Of a stretch of 64,000 nucleotides of DNA, positions 57,911 to 64,000 are shown in pieces. Numbering within the stretch: the first letter of the stretch is position 1; the number at the start of each line of letters is the position of its first letter. Made by a program: the position numbers and the translations under genes. The notes beneath the pieces were generated by a model. It searched no databases. It saw only the letters and a list, made by a program, of their open reading frames with translations, and was not told the DNA's origin. The stretch comes from Neurospora crassa OR74A. Lineage: Eukaryota; Ascomycota; Sordariomycetes; Sordariales; Sordariaceae. The stretch is from the NCBI RefSeq assembly GCF_000182925.2, contig NC_026505.1, positions 1,426,001 to 1,490,000 on the forward strand. Direction: 5' to 3'.

Positions 57911-57947
57911 CTTGTTAATCTACCTCGCCCAACAAAAAAGAACAGCC

Positions 57948-58374
57948 ATGAAGTACTCAACCTCCTTCATCGGAGCAGTCGCGGCTGTCTCCCAGCTCAC
58001 CCAAGCTGCACCAACCAACAACCGCGGAACCTCCTCCAACGATGATGGCCCTCTCGTCATCCTCTCTCCCGATGAGGTCGTTCCCATCGTTCCCATCTCC
58101 CAAGCCGTCCCTCATCACAGCATTGCAGGTGATTCCGCCCTCGTGAAGAGCCTCAATAGTGCCCTTGCTGGTCTCCCGAAGCCAACCGCCTGGTTCAGCA
58201 AGACGGCCAAGGCCACTCCTGTCAAGGGTCAAGCCTATGTTGCTGCTGCCACTACCATCTCTGAGACTCCTGTCATTATTGTCTTTCCTCCTCCTTCTCC
58301 CGTTACCACTCTGATTCCTTTTGTCGCTTCCTTTGGTAATGCTCCCGCGCCTGCTGCGTCCTCGACTAGCAGTG

Positions 58375-58413
<39 letters not shown>

Positions 58414-60051
58414 CCCCGCTCGTTCCTACTTCGTCTTCGTCTTCGTCTGCGGCTGCTACTCTGACTAGTACTACGGCCTCGACCATTGGCAACGGCACCA
58501 ACCCCATTACTTCTGCGTCGACCACGAGTTCTGCTGCTCCGGTTGCTAGTGTGACTAGTACTACCACTTCTACTACGACCTCTACTACTACTGCTGACGC
58601 TGCTGCGACCACGGCCAACGGCAACAATGGCAATGGAAACGGCAATGGAAACGGCAATGGTAACAATGGCAATGGGAATGGAAATGGTGGTGGTAATGGT
58701 GCTGGCAATGGTGGTGCTGCTGTTGCTACTACTACTACTACTACTGCTACTGCTGCTGCCGCTGCTACGACCACGGCCAACGGCAACAACGGCAACAATG
58801 GCAACAATGGCAACAATGGCAACAATGGCAACAATGGCAACAATGGCAACAATGGCAACAATGGCAACAATGGCAACAATGGCAACAATGGCAACAATGG
58901 CAACAATGGTAACAATGGTAACAATGGTAATGGGAATGGGAATGGTGGTGGTAATGGTGCTGGCAATGGTGGTGCTGCTGCTGCTCTTACTACTACTGCC
59001 ACTGCCACTGCTACTGCCACTGCCACCGTTACGGCCAACGCCAACAATGGAAATGGCAATGGCAATGGCAATGGCAATGGCAATGCTAATGGCAATCGCA
59101 ATGGCAACAGGGCAAATGTCCGCAGGGACGGTTTGGGTGATGGCAAGAACGGCGGCCAGCAACAGATCTATGGCGGCATTGATGCCTCTAAAGATGGTCG
59201 GTTCGGTGGGAGTGGTCACGGTGAGTAAACCTTTCCTTTTTTTTTTTTTTTTTCCTCCTTTAGGGATTGGAGGAACGCGAAGGAAAGACTGACGACTTGG
59301 TACTTAGGGATCTACTACGACGGTGGCAAGGTAGATGATGGCACGAAGCAAGATGCCAATGCGGCTGCTGCATCGGCTGCTGCTGCTCCTCTATCTTTAG
59401 CTTCGATTGCTTCGTCTGCTCCGGCGGCTGCTGCTGCTCCTGCCTCAGCTTCGATTTCTTCGTCTGCTCCGGCTGCTGCTGCTGCTGTTTTTACAACCCC
59501 TATTTATTCATCTCCTCCTCATTCTTGGTCAACTCCGATTCATACATCTCCTCCTCCGCCTAAAGTTCAGATTGTTTCATCTGCTCCGGCTGCTGCCGCT
59601 CCTTCCGCTTCGTCCATTACTCCGGCTGCTGCTCCGGCTTTGGCTTCGGCTGCGGCTGCGGCTGCGGCTCCTCAAGGTGCGCCTGTTTCCTACACCTGCT
59701 CCCGCCCCAGCTGATATCCCTGCTGGTGGATATGTCCAAACCTCCTCAACCTGCTCCAAACTCTCCAGATTCCCATAGAGAACCCGCCCCAGCTAACACA
59801 CACTCTTCTCCCCCTTAGGTGCTTCCGCTCCCGCAGGCAACAGCCTCGTCGCCCAGATCCCCGACGGGCAGATCCAAGTGCGCCCTCTTTCCACGCCTCA
59901 GGTCGGCGGAGCCAACAGTGCCGACCCGCAGGCGCCGTCGCCGTGGGCCTCGGTTGTGACTGGCGGCAGTGCCAGCGTGGATGGGGGTAGGTTGTGGAAG
60001 ACCATGGGTATGGGATTGGTGGCGACTGTTGTGGGAATGTATATGTGGTAA
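57948..60051 (+). CDS. Repeat-rich secreted cell-wall protein with PIR-like motif
   Basis: Predicted 624 residues from exons 57948-59220, 59308-59676 and 59819-60051, with introns of 87 and 142 nt. The N-terminus MKYSTSFIGAVAAVSQLTQA is a signal peptide. Ser/Thr-rich stretches (a polyserine run near residue 143) are likely O-glycosylated. Three Asn/Gly blocks follow (about residues 224-245, 278-330 and 364-390), separated by Thr/Ala-rich spacers. Exon 2 is Ala/Ser/Pro-rich. Exon 3 carries SLVAQIPDGQIQ (about 556-567), close to the QIxDGQIQ core of PIR wall-protein repeats, whose Gln can be ester-linked to glucan. The C-terminus ends in a hydrophobic stretch GLVATVVGMYMW, which could be a GPI signal. 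The second intron's donor is GTGCGC, so that junction is the least certain. No catalytic domain is seen. Confidence 0.82.
58779..58929 (+). repeat. 9-bp coding tandem array (Asn-Gly-Asn)
   Basis: About sixteen in-frame 9-bp units of the form AACAATGGC encode Asn-Asn-Gly repeats inside the wall-protein gene. Units are nearly identical at the DNA level, which points to recent expansion by slippage. The repeats create long spurious open frames on both strands. Confidence 0.92.
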
Positions 60052-62670
60052 GATATGAAAATCTACCTACCGCCTACCGCACGCAGTCAGTCAGTCAGTC
60101 AGTCAGTCAGCGCAACTGGCAGCTGAAAGGTGGGTAGGTAGGCAAAAAGGGGGATTACGTGAAAAAGTGTAATCGGGAAAAGAGGGAAAGTGGCAGGCAG
60201 GTGATAAAACCAAGAAAAGCACACAAAAACAGTATTGTCTTTAATGGGGGGGGGGGAAGAGAGAAAAAGAATATGGTGATGTAGAATAGTCGTTGTGGAT
60301 TTCAAATTGGGTTGCGTACCTGCGTTCCTAACTCATCATGTATGCCCCTGTGCGTTTGTGTATGGCCCATACAAAGAGAGGACTGGGAGATTGAAGTCTA
60401 CAGCAACTCAAACACAGGTAAATGGACAAAGGTTGACTGATACCTACACGTACCTCACCGAGGACGCGACCCTCCAAGTCACCGACAGACTTTTGATATG
60501 CAAAATATCGAGTTCATACCTCATCTTTGATAATCAGGGGACTGCTGTATTTTTCTTCTTCTTCTTTTTTTTTTTTTTTTTTTTTCCTTTTCTTTTTTTT
60601 CTTTATAAGGTCTTCCCCTTCTTTCGAAGACGGACTCCAACGAATGTTTCAAAATCTGAATGTTTTGTGATGAGTAGCTTGGCAGACTGCAATCTCTCGC
60701 TGCTAGCTCATCATGCAGAGCCAAGGGAGTCACAATGGGTTGCGGTGGTTTTCTCTGGCAGTGACAACAGCAGCATGTGAAGGTGAAAGATGAAACACTG
60801 TCGAGATTGCCGATCAGGGAAAGTCATCAATCACCACGAATTGCTGGCAATGAATTTGTTGCCAGTTCTGTCTGCATCGACCTGTGTGATTCAGGGTTAG
60901 GGTGGAAGCAGGTCGGAGATATCGCGCCGACACATCCGGGATTCAGCCGGGACCAAGGTGATGAATTGCCTGTTATTAGGTAATCACTGGACGGACGGCA
61001 CTGCAGACGGGCGGGAGCGAACCAGAAAAGGTCCAGTGTGAGTGGAGTGGAGGCCGGCGCGGGATACATTGCACCGACAAGACTGAGACCTAACCGTGAT
61101 AAGGCTAGGGCCTAGACCGAGTGGATGCATCGCTTAAGGCTCCCGTTTTAGGCGAGAAAGGTGGTCGGGTCTGGGGAAGGAAGGAAACCTAAGAACTGAA
61201 GCGACGTTGACTTTGTGTTTAGTTGTTGACTTTGCTGTCTCTTGTTAGTGCCGTGCTAGGGGGACCGTGGTGTGTGTTAACATTGTGCCACTGAATAGCC
61301 CACTGAGGAAAACCTAGGACGGTCTCGAATGGAAATGGACCACGGATTTCTGGGGGAATAACGTCATCAATCGAGGACGGGAATCAAGAAACAAAAACAA
61401 ACATCATGACAACAACAGCTCCTTTCCCATTACGGCATGAATGCAGTGATTCCAGACCGCGGCCATGGTTGATGATGTGTTTACCGTCAGGGGAGCTCCC
61501 AGGTGCGCTTGGGGGGCCAACCCAGGTAGTGCTGGGCTATTTGACACTAGCATTGCGCTACGCAGCTGGGAGTGGGCCCCGCTAATCCACAACGAACAGT
61601 CGAGACGGGGCCAATATTGAGTGCATCTGCCAAGGCCACGCACATCGATCGGACGAGCTCTGCATTCATCTCAACTTTTTTTCTTTCTTTTTCTTTTTTT
61701 TTTCTCGGTCGGTGTCGAGTCAGTGGTTTTCCCGTGTTCTTCTTCTCTACCGTAGTGCTGTCCATTCTATTTTTCTTGACAGGTTATCCACTCTGCCGTT
61801 ACTGATACACCTTGCTACTGCGTACACACAATAGTGTAGTGTATTACCAAGCAACCCACGGCTACCGTAGACTCGCAACTCGGTATCTTTCGACTTATAC
61901 GGAAACGAAGTACTGTACATTACAATTGAATCATACACTACCTACCAACCATACACTCCACAGACGATGTTGTCAGACACGGCAAGAACGTCGGGTATGT
62001 ACCGTGCTGACTGGTCAGAAAGAACATCCGGGTGCCGCAAAGTGTAGAGAGTACCTGTCCCAAAGCAGCCAATGCTACGACAAGTCGAGGTTACAGTGAC
62101 ACACTGAATGAGTGAACTTAACAAAGCTGAGCTTCCATCTCTGGGCTTCCGGTTCGGTTCGTTCAGTTCCCTTTGGAGATCTCGATCAGATTTGCTGCTA
62201 CAGCCACTCAATGGCCAGCATCTCCATTCCATCTTTTCGACTTGCGACGGACGGAATCACTCCAGTCCCGGGCTGCTTACCTACCTCTACCGTTCGCTGG
62301 CCTTTGCAAAACCTTTCCCCGTGGCTGTCTGTTGAACCCAGAGAAAACGCAATCTCACTCACTCACTCACCCCAACCACGCCGGCCGACTTGTCCGAATC
62401 GGTCCCGTGTCCATGTCCATCCCTTCCATCTTCTTTTTTCCTGATTTCGTTCCATCCCGTTTCCTTTCCCCTCTCTCAGTTTGTGATTTGTTGCTGGCTT
62501 GGACGAGCCGGTGAGCCACACACCGACTTGGACACTTAATTCCAAACCACAACAACACACCAACCAGCCTCGCCTCCACTTGCCACCACGACGGGATCAG
62601 CAACGGCAGTGCAGCATAGGTCTCTTGGGAGTCTAGGCCCGACTATACCTACATACCTTACCTACATGCT

Positions 62671-62757
62671 ACACTACCACACCACTACCACTACCGCTAC
62701 CACTACCGCTACTACTACCGCTGCTACTACCACTACTCTCACCACTACCACTACCCA
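62671..62757 (+). repeat. ACT/ACC trinucleotide tract
   Basis: An imperfect triplet tract of ACT, ACC and GCT units lies about 420-505 bp before the histidine-kinase start codon. It may be within its leader. No secondary function is evident. Confidence 0.75.
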
Positions 62758-63103
62758 TTCACCTCTTGTCGTTTCTACTACCAAGACGACGACTAACCTA
62801 CCTAATCATCCGGGTATCACGACGGATTCGCGGCGCCATCTGGATCCTCCTGCCACACCTGCTTGTCTCGTCCATCCCCGACTCCCATCTGAGACCCGGA
62901 TCGATTAGCCAGCTGGTCATTTCCTCCTCCAGTTAGATTAGGGTACCTCGCATCAAACAAAGCCAGCCTGTCCTTGTCTACTCAGTCTTTCTAGAAACTT
63001 GATTCAAGAACTACAACTTTCCAAAGACATACCACACACAAGACACCAAGCAAGCACGCAAGCGCATCCAGACCCTTTCCCCCCCCAGACTAGATCGACA
63101 ATA

Positions 63104-63145
63104 ATGCAGGTGTCGCCTTGGGTCCGTCCGATTTCCCCTCGGTAG
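63104..63145 (+). promoter_or_regulatory. Upstream ORF (13 codons) before the histidine-kinase gene
   Basis: The ATG at 63104 opens MQVSPWVRPISPR and stops with TAG at 63143-63145, 30 nt before the kinase ATG. It is the only ATG in the 500 bases before the start codon, so it stands out from an otherwise ATG-free leader. Confidence 0.4.
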
Positions 63146-63175
63146 TCCCTCCTCACCCTCGTACGCGACTTCAAA

Positions 63176-64000
63176 ATGAGGATCGCAATTAGAGAGCAGC
63201 TTGCGGCCCTTGTCATCTTTGCCGTCCTCCTCTCCCTCGCCATTGTCTCCATCCCCGTATGGATCTTTGTCAACAACTTTGTCATTGGCGTCAAGACGGA
63301 TGGCCTGGCCTTGTCTGCCTCTCTCAAGGCCTCTCGCATCTCTTCCGAAATCGATCTGATCCAGACGGCATGCACCACCATCTCCACACGACTCTTGCTT
63401 CAGCAAGCCTTTGAGGATTTCTATACCAACGAATACTATGGCAATCAAACTGCGGACGTCTGGGAGCAGGCTCTCGAGGATCTGGCCAGCGCGCTTTCCA
63501 CCAGCAACGTGTCGGGTCTATTGCAGGCCAGATTGTATTCTCGCAATACCACCGGTGATCCACGTGGCCTTCTCAACATTACCGGCCAAGATGCCCTGGA
63601 CGACCCTGTCTATCTTCCTTACAGATCCCCAACTGGAGCCGACATCAAACTCGGCGATCCCGACTATGGCTTCCCCCCTATGCTCTACCCAAACATCACA
63701 TACGAGAACAAGAACCTGCCGAGCCCATACAAGGCCAACACCGTTCAATTCTCTGCCAACATATTCCCTGGCGTCTCGTTGAGCAATGGCAGCGAAGGCA
63801 ACGGCATTCTCTTGGGACCGCTTGTGGTCAACGAGTCGTACGCGCTTGTCTCCATCACGGTTCCTGTTCGAGAGAATCAATCTAGCAGGTTCATTCTCGG
63901 CTACATGACTGTGATTGCCAGCGCGAGACAGCTCGTCCAGGTCCAGAGGTCCAACGAGGGCCTGGGCGAGACTGGCGTTGCTCTGTTCATCGGCCCAGTC
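63176..64000 (+). CDS. sln1: SLN1-type osmosensing hybrid histidine kinase, N-terminal part
   Basis: The frame is open from the ATG at 63176 to the window edge (275 codons, incomplete at the 3' end). The N-terminus has one membrane helix (LAALVIFAVLLSLAIVSIPVWIF without its last residues, about 9-31). An extracellular domain follows with eight N-glycosylation sequons, and conserved stretches VSITVPVRENQSSRFILGYM and RSNEGLGETGVALFIGPV. This is the layout of fungal Sln1 sensors, which signal through a phosphorelay to the HOG MAP-kinase pathway. The second helix, HisKA, HATPase and receiver domains would lie beyond 64000 and are not seen. The symbol depends on homology and on remembered N. crassa gene order. 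Confidence 0.85.
   Translation, partial: MRIAIREQLAALVIFAVLLSLAIVSIPVWIFVNNFVIGVKTDGLALSASLKASRISSEIDLIQTACTTISTRLLLQQAFEDFYTNEYYGNQTADVWEQALEDLASALSTSNVSGLLQARLYSRNTTGDPRGLLNITGQDALDDPVYLPYRSPTGADIKLGDPDYGFPPMLYPNITYENKNLPSPYKANTVQFSANIFPGVSLSNGSEGNGILLGPLVVNESYALVSITVPVRENQSSRFILGYMTVIASARQLVQVQRSNEGLGETGVALFIGPV

Larger units (their letters stand above)
55002..57947. other. Intergenic region with simple repeats and wall-protein promoter
   Basis: This is the 3' flank of the ORM gene, then about 2.5 kb without a recognised gene, then the promoter of the wall-protein gene. It contains pentamer repeats ACACA (about 55401-55425) and GGTCA (about 55428-55461), a GGTA array (56257-56318), a G-rich run (56356-56385), and a TATA box and an upstream ORF listed separately. 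Confidence 0.6.
60052..63175. other. Intergenic region: histidine-kinase promoter and leader
   Basis: This joins the 3' flank of the wall-protein gene to the promoter of the histidine-kinase gene. It has a CAGT tract near 60087-60108, T runs near 60567 and 61690, and an ACT/ACC-rich tract (62671-62757). Apart from one upstream ORF, no ATG occurs on the plus strand between 62669 and 63175. No gene is recognised. Confidence 0.55.

Noticed and set aside
57957-59219. 420-codon open frame on the minus strand, and others in the same area
   Set aside because: It lies antisense to the wall-protein gene. It is open only because the repeats lack stops in all frames; its translation is pure Ile/Ala/Val or Ser/Gly repeats.

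Overview
The window looks like euchromatic DNA from a filamentous ascomycete, almost certainly Neurospora (N. crassa or a close relative). Evidence: introns of about 50-180 nt with GTNNGT donors and CTAAC/CTGAC-like branch sites; a 4.2-kb AT-rich block with the CpA-poor look of repeat-induced point mutation (RIP); many GGTA/TACC tetranucleotide tracts; and a gene order that, from memory and unchecked, fits the N. crassa stretch from gpr-2 (NCU04626) through a GH35 beta-galactosidase (NCU04623) to an SLN1-type histidine kinase (NCU04615).

Layout. 1-2801 is gene-free and rich in microsatellites. 2802-7165 is a RIP-degraded insertion bounded by intact inverted repeats. 7550-9120 (-) encodes a cAMP-receptor-like GPCR. 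12863-15160 (-) is a nine-exon AzgA-type purine permease. 18535-20688 (+) is a methyltransferase-like protein, convergent with the secreted GH35 beta-galactosidase at 22048-25212 (-). Then come a polytopic membrane protein (26608-27934, -), a HET-domain protein (28499-30661, -), a lipoxygenase (31834-34196, +), a small basic Alb1-like ribosome-biogenesis protein (34920-35491, +), a C2H2/coiled-coil regulator (37504-39169, -), a long F-box-like protein (42357-45689, -), an Air-type zinc-knuckle RGG protein (49626-51896, -), an ORM sphingolipid regulator (54256-55001, +), a repeat-rich secreted cell-wall protein (57948-60051, +) and the 5' part of an SLN1-like histidine kinase (63176 to the window end, +).

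The genes form no operon or obvious biosynthetic cluster. They are independently transcribed, with intergenic spaces from 0.4 to 3.9 kb. Several relate to the cell surface or to sensing (GPCR, osmosensing kinase, wall protein, ORM, transporter, secreted glycosidase), but that is probably coincidence.

The least ordinary signals are the unmutated CpA-rich inverted repeats around a RIPed core, very long ATG-free leaders upstream of the ORM and permease genes, short upstream ORFs before three genes, an in-frame intron in the methyltransferase-like gene, and the expanding Asn/Gly repeats of the wall protein. I found no convincing tRNA, rRNA, CRISPR array or wholly new system. Exon coordinates were built by hand from splice motifs and reading-frame continuity.
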